Positions 52,362-60,062 of a DNA stretch of 64,000 bases are shown here, piece after piece; positions within the stretch are counted from its first letter, which is position 1, and each line of letters opens with the position of its first letter. A program made the translations under genes and the position numbers. The stretch is from an uncultured Candidatus Melainabacteria bacterium (lineage in GTDB: Bacteria; Cyanobacteriota; Vampirovibrionia; Gastranaerophilales; Gastranaerophilaceae). The notes beneath the pieces are model-generated. The model searched no databases and was not told the origin of the DNA. It saw only the letters and a list, made by a program, of their open reading frames with translations. Where the stretch lies: NCBI GenBank assembly GCA_934717745.1, contig CAKUZB010000001.1, forward strand, positions 1-64,000. The letters run 5' to 3'.

Positions 52362-54782
52362 ATGAAAAAAAGAGCGAAACAAACATTGATGGCTTCATTG
52401 CTTTCATTGTTAATGGTGTCTGCTCCTGCATTTGCAAGTGAAGCAGATTTAGTCGTTCCGGAAATCGCTAAAAACTATCCATTAGGTCATACTCTACTTT
52501 TGTGGGGTATCTTGGTTTCAGTTTTAGGCTTGATTTTTGGTCTTATTGCGTTTGCACAAGTTAAGAAAATTGAAGTTCACAAATGCATGGCAGATGTTGG
52601 TAATACAATTTTTGAAACTTGTAAAACTTACTTAGTTCAACAAGGTAAATTCTTAATCGCATTAGAAATTTTAATCGGTTTATGTATTGCATTTTACTTT
52701 GGTGGATTGGCTAAAATGGGTTGGCAAGGTGTTCTAATCATTTTAGCATTTTCAGTTATTGGTATTTTAGGTTCTTATGCAGTTGCTTGGTTCGGTATCA
52801 GAATGAACACATTGGCTAACTCAAGAACAGCATTTACAGCATTGAAAGGTAATCCTTTAAATATTTTGAACTTACCTTTAAAAGCAGGTATGTCAATCGG
52901 TGTTGTACTTGTATCTATAGAATTAATTTTAATGTTATTAATCTTATTATTTGTTCCAGGTAACATTGCAGGTGCTTGTTTCATCGGTTTTGCAATCGGT
53001 GAATCTTTAGGTGCTTCTGCTCTACGTGTTGCCGGCGGTATCTTTACTAAGATTGCTGACATCGGTTCTGACTTGATGAAAATTCAATTCGGTATCAAAG
53101 AAGATGACCCAAGAAACCCTGGTGTTATTGCAGATTGTACAGGTGATAACGCAGGCGATTCAATCGGACCTACAGCAGATGGTTTCGAAACATACGGTGT
53201 AACCGGTGTTGCTTTAGTTTCATTCATCTTGTTGGCTGTAAATGGTGAAGTTGATCAATGTAAATTATTAGCATGGATTTTCACTATGAGATTCTTGATG
53301 ATTTTAACATCTGTAATTTCTTATGGTGTAAATGCTTTAGTTACAAAAGTATATGCAGTAAAAACTGCTAAGTTCGATTTCGAACAACCTTTAACAAACT
53401 TGGTATGGATTACATCAATCCTATCAATTGCTATGACTTATGGTGTAAGCCACTGGTTGTTGTCAGATATGCCTAACCATTTATGGTTAGTACTTTCAAC
53501 AATCATTTCTTGTGGTACTATCGGTGCTGCTTTAATTCCTGAAGCAACTAAAAAATTCACATCACCTCAAGCATTACATACTAAAGAAGTTGTAACTGCT
53601 TCTCGTGAAGGTGGTTCTTCATTAACAATCCTTTCAGGTATTGTTGCAGGTAACTTCTCTGGTTTCTGGATTGGTGCAGTTATCGTATTGTTAATGGGCT
53701 TGGCTTATGGTGCAAGTCTATTCATTCCTGAATCAGTAATGATATATCCATCAGTATTTGCTTTTGGTTTAGTTGCATTCGGTTTCTTAGGAATGGGGCC
53801 TGTTACAATTGCTGTAGACTCTTATGGCCCTGTAACAGATAATGCTCAATCAGTTTATGAATTATCATTAATTGAAAGTATTCCTAATGTTGCTGAAGAA
53901 ATTGAAAAAGAATATGGTTTTAAACCTGATTTCGACAACGCTAAAAAATACTTAGAAGAAAATGATGGTGCAGGTAACACATTTAAAGCAACTTCAAAAC
54001 CGGTATTAATTGGTACAGCAGTTGTTGGTGCTACAACTATGATTTTCTCTCTAATCTTAGTTATTAAAAACTCTTTAGGTATTGAACCTGAAATGATTTT
54101 AAACTTATTAAATCCATACACATTACTTGGCTTAATTGCCGGTGGTGCTGTAATTTACTGGTTCTCAGGTGCATCTATGCAAGCAGTTACAACTGGTGCA
54201 TATTCTGCGGTTGAATATATCAGAAAACACATTAATTTGGATTCAGAAGAACAATCTGCAAATATTTCAAATTCAAAAGAAGTTGTTAAGATTTGTACTC
54301 AATATGCTCAAAAAGGTATGTGGAACATCTTTATCGCATTGTTCTCATTCGCTTTAGCATTTGCATTCTTATCTGCTCCTTTTGGAGAAATTATGCATCC
54401 TGTATCTTTCTTCGTAAGTTACTTAATTGCAATCGCTGTATTTGGTTTATTCCAAGCAGTATTCATGGCTAACGCAGGTGGATGTTGGGATAATGCTAAG
54501 AAAATCGTTGAAGTTGACTTAGCAGAAAAAGGAACTCCATTACATGATGCAACAGTAGTTGGCGATACAGTTGGTGATCCATTCAAAGATACATCTTCTG
54601 TAGCAATGAACCCAATTATTAAATTTACAACATTGTTCGGCTTATTAGCAATGGAAATTGCTATTAACCCGGCATTCCAAAAATACGCTCACATCGTGGG
54701 TATTGTATTCTTGGTAGTAAGTTTAATCTTTGTTCTTCGCACATTCTATGCGATGAGAATTCCACAAAGAAAAGAAGACTAA
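52362..54782 (+). CDS. hppA: membrane-bound ion-translocating pyrophosphatase
   Basis: 806 residues, about 16-17 membrane helices, with an extra N-terminal signal-like stretch (about 1-26, ends AFA). Active-site motifs: GGIFTKIADIGSDL, EDDPRNPGVIADCTGDNAGD, NAGGCWDNAKK, GDTVGDPFKDTSS. It pumps Na+ or H+ using PPi. The loop after helix 10 reads ASREGGSSLTILSGIVAGN where common K+-dependent or -independent forms have a TTKA/GFAIGSA motif, so it belongs to a divergent branch and its ion and K+ need cannot be assigned. AAGGAG before the ATG. Confidence 0.9.
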   Translation: MKKRAKQTLMASLLSLLMVSAPAFASEADLVVPEIAKNYPLGHTLLLWGILVSVLGLIFGLIAFAQVKKIEVHKCMADVGNTIFETCKTYLVQQGKFLIALEILIGLCIAFYFGGLAKMGWQGVLIILAFSVIGILGSYAVAWFGIRMNTLANSRTAFTALKGNPLNILNLPLKAGMSIGVVLVSIELILMLLILLFVPGNIAGACFIGFAIGESLGASALRVAGGIFTKIADIGSDLMKIQFGIKEDDPRNPGVIADCTGDNAGDSIGPTADGFETYGVTGVALVSFILLAVNGEVDQCKLLAWIFTMRFLMILTSVISYGVNALVTKVYAVKTAKFDFEQPLTNLVWITSILSIAMTYGVSHWLLSDMPNHLWLVLSTIISCGTIGAALIPEATKKFTSPQALHTKEVVTASREGGSSLTILSGIVAGNFSGFWIGAVIVLLMGLAYGASLFIPESVMIYPSVFAFGLVAFGFLGMGPVTIAVDSYGPVTDNAQSVYELSLIESIPNVAEEIEKEYGFKPDFDNAKKYLEENDGAGNTFKATSKPVLIGTAVVGATTMIFSLILVIKNSLGIEPEMILNLLNPYTLLGLIAGGAVIYWFSGASMQAVTTGAYSAVEYIRKHINLDSEEQSANISNSKEVVKICTQYAQKGMWNIFIALFSFALAFAFLSAPFGEIMHPVSFFVSYLIAIAVFGLFQAVFMANAGGCWDNAKKIVEVDLAEKGTPLHDATVVGDTVGDPFKDTSSVAMNPIIKFTTLFGLLAMEIAINPAFQKYAHIVGIVFLVVSLIFVLRTFYAMRIPQRKED

Positions 54783-54802
54783 TTTATTAGTTCATAATTT
54801 CT

Positions 54803-54841
54803 AAGTCGGGCATGCTTGATTCAAGTATGCCCGACTTTTTT
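54803..54841 (+). terminator. terminator of hppA
   Basis: AAGTCGGGCATGCTTGA and TTCAAGTATGCCCGACTT (17-bp stem with one G-T wobble) followed by six T. Confidence 0.9.
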
Positions 54842-54854
54842 ATGAATTTGTTTT

Positions 54855-54881
54855 AAAGCATGCTTATTAGCATGCTTTTTT
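54855..54881 (+). terminator. second terminator after hppA, GCATGC hairpin
   Basis: AAAGCATGC-TTATTA-GCATGCTTT followed by T. A further AGCATGCT lies at 54884-54891, so the segment 54809-54891 has four GCATGC-type cores. Confidence 0.75.
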
Positions 54882-54920
54882 GTAGCATGCTCTTTCAAAT
54901 TTGCAGGTTTGTCTAAAATT

Positions 54921-54953
54921 TCAAACTAAAGTTTGAGAAACTTCAAACTTTAG
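54921..54953 (+). promoter_or_regulatory. alternating inverted repeats upstream of flagellin
   Basis: CTAAAGTTTGA (54926-54936) pairs with TCAAACTTTAG (54943-54953), an 11-bp perfect stem. The same GTTTGA can instead pair with TCAAAC at 54921-54926. The two hairpins exclude each other. About 25 nt downstream lies an extended -10 (TGC-GATAAT, 54978-54986) for the flagellin gene, so this could be a repressor site. Confidence 0.5.
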
Positions 54954-55046
54954 AAATATTAATAAAAGTTAACAATCTGCGATAATAGATATGTAAGGAA
55001 ACACATAGTATGACGAATATGTACTAATTGAAAGGAGATCAAAACT

Positions 55047-55898
55047 ATGGCTATTACAGTAAACACAAACATTCCATCATTGACAGCACAAAAATCAATG
55101 AACAATGCTACAACAAGAATGAATACAGCAATGGAACGTATGACAACAGGTTTGAAAATCAACTCTTCAAAAGACGATGCAGCAGGTATGGCTGTAGCAA
55201 ACAAAATGAATTATAAAATTGGTTCATTAGGTGTTGCTCAAGACAATGCTCAAATGGGTGTATCAATGTTAGACACTGCTGAAGGAGTTTTAGGTGTTAT
55301 CAACGATAACTTGACTCGTATCAGAGATTTAACAGAACAAGCAGCAAACGGAACTTATGGTGATGATGCTATGAAAGCAATTCAAACAGAAGTTCAAGCC
55401 AGAGTTAATGAAATTACAAGATTGGCAAATTCTTCTGAATTTAATGCCAAAACATTATTTGATGGAAGTATTGCAAATGGTATTAAATTACAAGTAGGTA
55501 TTACAAAAGACACAGATAAAAGTACAATCGAACTTGATGCAAAATTGTTTGCAGATGCTAAGGCTTCAACAATACTTGGTAATAAGGTTAAAACTTTAAA
55601 CAATGTTTATGATTCAGACGAACACGCTCGTGCATTCCTAGAAGATATTGATAAAGCATTAGCAGATATTACAGATAGAACAACTCAAATTGGTGGTTAT
55701 CAACAAAGAATTTCATCTGCAATGGAAGCCGCAGGTGTTATGCAAACTAACTTAACTTCTGCAAAATCATTAATCGAAGATGCTGATATCGCTGAAGAAT
55801 CTTCTAACTACGTAAAACAACAAATTCTTCAACAAACATCTGCAAGTTTGTTAGCAACTGCAAACCAAGCACCATCTATCGCACTTAACCTAGTATAA
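55047..55898 (+). CDS. fliC: flagellin 1
   Basis: 283 residues: D0/D1 helices at both ends (AITVNTNIPSLTAQ; NYVKQQILQQTSASLLATAN) and only a short D2 (about 140-190), as in minimal flagellins. DDAAGMAVANKM and NDNLTRIRDLTEQAANGTYG are classic. The second keeps the R-x-R-x-L residues read by TLR5 in other flagellins. Strong ribosome site AAAGGAGA. Single gene; convergent with flagellin 2, with a terminator at 56016. Confidence 0.95.
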   Translation: MAITVNTNIPSLTAQKSMNNATTRMNTAMERMTTGLKINSSKDDAAGMAVANKMNYKIGSLGVAQDNAQMGVSMLDTAEGVLGVINDNLTRIRDLTEQAANGTYGDDAMKAIQTEVQARVNEITRLANSSEFNAKTLFDGSIANGIKLQVGITKDTDKSTIELDAKLFADAKASTILGNKVKTLNNVYDSDEHARAFLEDIDKALADITDRTTQIGGYQQRISSAMEAAGVMQTNLTSAKSLIEDADIAEESSNYVKQQILQQTSASLLATANQAPSIALNLV

Positions 55899-56015
55899 AT
55901 TGGGATAGATTATATAAAACGGGGTTCTGAGTAAAATCAGAACTCCTGATTAAAAAAAAGTAAGTACTTATTAAAAAAGTTTTGAGATCAGTTAGTACAT
56001 ACTATGGCAATGATT

Positions 56016-56048
56016 ACCCGTAAATGTTTTATTTGCGGGTTTTTCTTT
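56016..56048 (+). terminator. terminator of flagellin 1
   Basis: ACCCGTAAAT/ATTTGCGGGT (10 bp, one wobble) followed by TTTTCTTT. A further hairpin GTTCTGA/TCAGAAC at 55924-55943 lies just after the stop codon without a T-run and could protect the mRNA end. Confidence 0.8.
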
Positions 56049-56075
56049 GTTTAATACTTTATTTTAAAATTTAAC

Positions 56076-56102
56076 GAAAAAAAACGCCCAGAGTCTGGGC
56101 GT
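56076..56102 (-). terminator. terminator of flagellin 2
   Basis: ACGCCCA...TGGGCGT (9-bp arms with a one-base centre), followed on the minus strand by T-rich sequence (eight A on the plus strand at 56077-56084). Confidence 0.85.
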
Positions 56103-56178
56103 GTAATTAAAAATTGTTTAAGGGAAATAAATTATAAGAGAATTATTATTTTTGTTTACTGATTATTTTTCCTGCTTA

Positions 56179-57042
56179 TTAAACCAAGTTCAATGCGATT
56201 GCAGGAGATTGGTTAGCAGTTGCTAACATTGAAGTTGATAATTGTTGAAGAATTTGTTCTTTTACATAGTTAGAAGATTCTTCTGCAATGTCAGCATCTT
56301 TAATTGTAGATAATGAATTTGTTACTGATGAAGTCATTGTTTCAGCAATATCTGCCGCAGATAACAATCTTTGTTGAATACCGCCGATTTGAGTTAATTT
56401 ATCTGTAACTGTTGCGATTGCTTTATCAATATCAGTCAAGAATGTTCTTGCTGTATCGTTATCTTTGTATTTGTCATTAGCACCTGTAAGGTCTTTAACA
56501 CCTAGAAGTACTGATGCGTTTGTACTTTCAAACAGTTCTTTTTTCAAAGTGATAACACTTTGTTCATCTGACTTAATACCTACTTGTAATTTAATATCTG
56601 TTTTAACGCCATTTGGGTCTTTTGGATTTAATAGGTATTTACCATTGTATTCAGTAGATTGAGAAATTCTTGTGATTTCGTCCATTCTTGCTTGAACTTC
56701 AATTCTGATTGCACTTAATGCGTCTGAACCGTAAGTTCCGTTCGCTGCTTGTTCTGTTAAATCTCTGATACGAGTTAAGTTATCGTTGATAACTCCTAAA
56801 ACACCTTCTTCTGTTTCAATTAATGTTGAACCCATTTGAACGTTGTCTTGTGCAACTTTTAATGAACCTAATTTGTATTCTAGTTTTGATGAAACTGCCA
56901 TTCCTGCTGCATCGTCTTTTGATGAGTTGATTTTGTAGCCTGTTGTCATTCTTTCCATCGCTGTGTTCATTTTAGATGTCGCACCGCTTAGGGATTTTTG
57001 CGCTGTTAAAGACGCAATGTTTGTGTTTACACTGATTTTCAT
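56179..57042 (-). CDS. flagellin 2
   Basis: 287 residues, about 60 % alike to flagellin 1 by eye, with the same ends (KISVNTNIASLTAQ; QLSTSMLATANQSPAIALN) and short centre. Distinct D2 (LNPKDPNGVKTDIKLQVG). GAGGAGA lies before the ATG. Its own promoter region (57043-57160) lacks a good sigma-28 match. Two flagellins suggest a mixed filament or switching between them. The R-x-R-x-L TLR5-type residues are again present. Confidence 0.94.
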   Translation of the reverse strand: MKISVNTNIASLTAQKSLSGATSKMNTAMERMTTGYKINSSKDDAAGMAVSSKLEYKLGSLKVAQDNVQMGSTLIETEEGVLGVINDNLTRIRDLTEQAANGTYGSDALSAIRIEVQARMDEITRISQSTEYNGKYLLNPKDPNGVKTDIKLQVGIKSDEQSVITLKKELFESTNASVLLGVKDLTGANDKYKDNDTARTFLTDIDKAIATVTDKLTQIGGIQQRLLSAADIAETMTSSVTNSLSTIKDADIAEESSNYVKEQILQQLSTSMLATANQSPAIALNLV

Positions 57043-57153
57043 AATAATTCTCCTCTTAAATTTTTTTATTTCCTCTTACAAAATCTTTAACGTCATTTCA
57101 AATTCGGACTTTATACTTTAGTTGTAGATATCCACCAAAAGTATGAGAAAGGG

Positions 57154-57195
57154 TAAAAAAATAGCGGGCGGTTTTCGAGGAAAACCGCCCGCTAT
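57154..57195 (-). terminator. terminator after the TrbI-like gene
   Basis: ATAGCGGGCGGTTTTC/GAAAACCGCCCGCTAT, a perfect 16-bp stem with loop of 3, then seven T on the minus strand. Confidence 0.9.
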
Positions 57196-57231
57196 TACTG
57201 TATTTTAGCCAGTTAAATATTTTTTCTGAAA

Positions 57232-57918
57232 TTAGTTAATTGGAACATCAATTGGTTGAGTAAGAATAACTGTTAATGTTTCATCTTGGTTAAATTCTAC
57301 GTTTTGACCTTTTCTGAACATGTCAATTACACTATCGCCAAGCCAGTAAAGTCCTCCACCAACAGCACCGCCGATTGCACAAACAGGAACTGTGATAATT
57401 CTTGCAGTGCTAAATAGAACATCTTCGCCAATATCCATGCCAAAGTCTGTTGCGTTTTGAGTAATTTCAACTGTTTTATCCCAGTTTTTTTGAAGTGCTT
57501 CGCCGTAGCCTTTGTTAATGTAAACTCCGCCGTCAAGGTTGATATTAACTTTACCTGAGATAATTAAATCTAAAGGCAATTGTCTGCCATTTGGAGTTAC
57601 GATGTGGTCAAAATCTATATGAATTACGCCACCTCTTGAAAAACATTTGCTGGGAGTAACACTACCGATACTGCCTCTAAGCATTGAACCGGCAGGAAGT
57701 AATAAATGTTTTTTTGTGCTTATATCTTTTAATAAAGTTGCAGTAAAATAGTCCCCTTCGTTGCTGTTTTGAGAACTGATTGGGTCTAACAATTTAATGT
57801 TAAATTTTGTACCCGCAGGGATTCTTTCTGTTATTGCATTTGATTTAAGTGTTGCAGCAGATGTCATGCTTGCTGTAAATATCATAGTTAATAATATTAA
57901 AAATAATTTTTGTTTCAT
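57232..57918 (-). CDS. exported TrbI/VirB10-like barrel protein, paralogue of 25679
   Basis: 228 residues. Signal peptide MKQKLFLILLTMIFTASMTS. Domain starts PAGTKFNIKLLDPIS and goes on with GDYFTATLL, LPAGSMLRGSIG, GGVIHIDFD and TPNGRQLPL, matching the domain of the protein at 25679-26557. A Gly-rich hydrophobic segment (VPVCAIGGAVGGGLYWLGD) precedes the end, as in the paralogue. AGGAGGAAGG upstream of ATG. Stands alone between terminator and the divergent prepilins. Barrel assignment is by pattern, function unknown. Confidence 0.65.
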   Translation of the reverse strand: MKQKLFLILLTMIFTASMTSAATLKSNAITERIPAGTKFNIKLLDPISSQNSNEGDYFTATLLKDISTKKHLLLPAGSMLRGSIGSVTPSKCFSRGGVIHIDFDHIVTPNGRQLPLDLIISGKVNINLDGGVYINKGYGEALQKNWDKTVEITQNATDFGMDIGEDVLFSTARIITVPVCAIGGAVGGGLYWLGDSVIDMFRKGQNVEFNQDETLTVILTQPIDVPIN

Positions 57919-58043
57919 GCCTTCCTCCTAAATTAATTTTATAATTATTTGCAAAAAAATCAAAAAGGTTACATTTGTTTAAGTTTGTTTGACAAGCAAT
58001 ATCAAAAAGTTTACAATTTCAGTATCTAAATTTAGAGGTGAAC

Positions 58044-58703
58044 ATGTTGTCGAAAAGAAATATTGCGTTTACATTAGCAGAAGTATTAATTGTTATGGCG
58101 ATTATTGGTGTAGTTGCTGCACTTACGTTGCCGTCATTACAAGACGATGTTGAAGATAGAAAAGTCGTTGCTGCTACAAGAAAAATTTTTATTGAACTAG
58201 ACGGAATTTATCAAACAATTATTCAAACTTATGGTCAACCTTATACTTGGACAGTCCCTAGCGGTAAGACTCAAACATCGATGTTTGGTGATTATTTTGC
58301 AGAAATGGCTGGTGTTACAAAGGATTGCGGTACCGGTGCCGGTTGTTTTAAAGGTACAATTGATTCGAATAATGAATTTAGAAAATTTTTAATGAAAGAC
58401 GGGTCAAGTGTTGGTTTTGAGATTTATGACGATTACTCTAATTATGACCCTAATGATGATAATTATTGTCAGGGACAAGTGGGATATTTTATTGTCGATG
58501 TAAATGGGGTTAAAGGTGAAAATGATTATGGTTATGATGTTTTTCAATTTGATTTGTGTAAAGACGGTGTAAAGCCTTATGGTGCAAATAAACATGGCAT
58601 GGGTAATTTAGATTACACTGCGGCATGGGTAATTGAAGTTGGTAATAGAGATTATTTATATTGTGATGATGTAGATTGGGATTCAAAACGTACTTGTGAT
58701 TAA
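58044..58703 (+). CDS. type IV pilin-like protein / pseudopilin
   Basis: 219 residues. MLSKRNIAFTLAEVLIVMAI signal with A before F at the expected cut, Glu at +5, hydrophobic helix. The globular part has VDVNGVKGENDYGYDVFQF, the loop shared with the other two prepilins (10142, 58717), and AWVIEVGNRDYLYC near the end. Start at ATG 58044 with AGAGG upstream; a GTG 6 nt earlier is less likely. Forms a pair with the next prepilin (13-bp gap). Confidence 0.85.
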   Translation: MLSKRNIAFTLAEVLIVMAIIGVVAALTLPSLQDDVEDRKVVAATRKIFIELDGIYQTIIQTYGQPYTWTVPSGKTQTSMFGDYFAEMAGVTKDCGTGAGCFKGTIDSNNEFRKFLMKDGSSVGFEIYDDYSNYDPNDDNYCQGQVGYFIVDVNGVKGENDYGYDVFQFDLCKDGVKPYGANKHGMGNLDYTAAWVIEVGNRDYLYCDDVDWDSKRTCD

Positions 58704-58716
58704 GAAAGAAGGAAAT

Positions 58717-59394
58717 ATGTATAAATTTTATAAAAAAAATGTAGCATTCACTTTAGCAGAGGTATTAATGGTTTTAGGTATCATTGGTGTTGTTGCAACT
58801 ATAGCATTGCCAAACCTTGGAGATTCCGCAGACCAACAGTTAAATGTAGCAAAAGCAAAAAAAGTTTATGCAGAACTTTCTTCGTCATGGGATAAATATA
58901 CATTGAAGCATGATATAGCAAGTACTTTGAATTCCGCAGGTATTATGAATGCAATTAAAACAAACTTGAAAGTTAAAGGAACAGGTTCTTCATACAAACC
59001 AAATGTTGCTGCTTGTTCAGGTGATAGTGATCCAAATTGTGAATCTTCTAGTACATTACTTGCAGACGGTTCAACATTTACTGCTGTTCGATATACAACA
59101 GACGACAATACAAGATATTTTAATATATACTTTGATGTAGACGGTCCACAAAAAGGTGATAATACTCTTGGCTCAGATATTTTCTGTGCAAGTATAACTT
59201 TTAGGAAAGGTGCAATTGATACCCCAAGTTTAGAACCATTTCAACAAACAGATTCAATTACAAATGCTTCAACAATTATGACAAGTGGTTCTTCTGCAAC
59301 AAAAGAAAACGGTTTATTGTGGATATTGACATATGATAATATGGATTACAATAACTGTACGGTAAAATGGCTTACCGATACAACTTGTAACTAG
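58717..59394 (+). CDS. type IV pilin-like protein / pseudopilin
   Basis: 225 residues from ATG 58717 (AGAAGG upstream). VAFTLAEVLMVLGIIGVVATI signal and helix split by the A/F cut. The globular part has DVDGPQKGDNTLGSDIF and LWILTYDNMDYNNC like its paralogues; Cys at several places may pair. A frame from 58696 would overlap the previous gene. Operon with 58044, ended by the terminator at 59440. Class (pilus or type II secretion) cannot be set without the assembly genes. Confidence 0.85.
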   Translation: MYKFYKKNVAFTLAEVLMVLGIIGVVATIALPNLGDSADQQLNVAKAKKVYAELSSSWDKYTLKHDIASTLNSAGIMNAIKTNLKVKGTGSSYKPNVAACSGDSDPNCESSSTLLADGSTFTAVRYTTDDNTRYFNIYFDVDGPQKGDNTLGSDIFCASITFRKGAIDTPSLEPFQQTDSITNASTIMTSGSSATKENGLLWILTYDNMDYNNCTVKWLTDTTCN

Positions 59395-59439
59395 AAAAAT
59401 TTTGCATAGCGTGTGAAATTTTTTATAAAATTTTGAAAT

Positions 59440-59484
59440 AAAACGGCTGAATTGCATGCGTATCATGTATTACAGCCGTTTTTT
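59440..59484 (+). terminator. terminator of the prepilin pair
   Basis: AAAACGGCTG/CAGCCGTTTT (10 bp) with a 23-nt loop that contains GCATGC, followed by T. The T-run overlaps the TTGACA of the next promoter. Confidence 0.8.
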
Positions 59485-59516
59485 GACATCGGCAAAATCC
59501 TCATTATACATATAAT
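59483..59516 (+). promoter_or_regulatory. promoter of the small gene at 59626
   Basis: TTGACA at 59483-59488; candidate -10 boxes TACATA (59507-59512) at 18 nt and TATAAT (59511-59516) at 22 nt. A 5' UTR of about 100 nt follows. Confidence 0.45.
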
Positions 59517-59552
59517 ATAGGCCTTTGTTACAGAATGTTAATAAATATAAAA

Positions 59553-59625
59553 CTAAAAAGGCAATTTTTTGAAAAAGAAATACTTTATAAAAGAGTAAGA
59601 GATTTCAAGAGAGGATATTTTAAAG
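59553..59625 (+). promoter_or_regulatory. conserved 5' leader shared with the small gene at 1340
   Basis: AAAAAGGCAATTTTTTG, an A-rich run with CTTTATA, then CAAGAGAGGATATTTTAAAG and the ATG. GAGGATATT (59611-59619), which covers the ribosome site, is an exact complement of AATATCCTC at 59908-59916 after the gene. Confidence 0.7.
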
Positions 59626-59829
59626 ATGAAAGAACAAGAATTAAACACTATGATGTCAGTTGTAGCAGACCCAATCAACAACGTATATAGAGTTAATACT
59701 TTTGCAGAAGCAGAAGAAGTTCGCAGAATGTGCAGAATCTTTGAAATATCAAATGCTCAACACAACAAACACAAAATGTTGTCAATCAAAAACATGGCTA
59801 CATTAAAATTAGTTTTAAGCAACAACTAA
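59626..59829 (+). CDS. 67-residue small protein of unknown function
   Basis: Not recognised. 67 residues, helical; begins MKEQELNTMMSVVADPINN and has a basic second half (EEVRRMCRIFEI... HNKHKMLSIKNMATLKL). No signal peptide or membrane helix. It is unrelated in sequence to the 54-residue protein at 1340, yet has the same 5' leader and CU-repeat 3' element. Ends about 100 nt before its terminator. The strong leader suggests high, regulated expression. Confidence 0.7.
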   Translation: MKEQELNTMMSVVADPINNVYRVNTFAEAEEVRRMCRIFEISNAQHNKHKMLSIKNMATLKLVLSNN

Positions 59830-59876
59830 TTCTTGAAACTCAAAATAGATTAAACCAATCGAGGTAAAGTTTAATT

Positions 59877-59916
59877 TATAAAAAAGATTTTTTATACTCT
59901 CTCTCTTAATATCCTC
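59877..59916 (+). other. 3' UTR element with CT-repeat, shared with 1620-1664
   Basis: TATAAAAAA-G-ATTTTTTATA (a 9-bp palindrome), then CTCTCTCTC TTAATATCCTC. The last nine bases can pair with the ribosome site region of the same mRNA. CGAGG at 59860-59864 can also pair locally with CCTCG at 59913-59917. Confidence 0.6.
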
Positions 59917-59929
59917 GTGTTTATTTAAT

Positions 59930-59960
59930 GTCTGTCATAAGTATGGCAGACTTTTTATTT
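59930..59960 (+). terminator. terminator of the small gene at 59626
   Basis: GTCTGTCAT-AAGT-ATGGCAGAC (9 bp with one wobble) followed by TTTTTATTTT. Confidence 0.85.
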
Positions 59961-60062
59961 TGTAAATAAAAGGCTTTAGCGGATTTGCTAAAATATTTGT
60001 ATTAATAAAAATTAAAAGCCTTACCGCAAATTTAACGCACTATACTTGAAAAAATCAATAAT

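Noticed and set aside
54927..54986. Sigma-28 promoter for flagellin 1
   Set aside because: TAAAGTTT and GCGATAAT are both present but spaced wrongly (about 44 nt; the other TAAA is 4 nt too close). An extended -10 sigma-70 box explains the site better.
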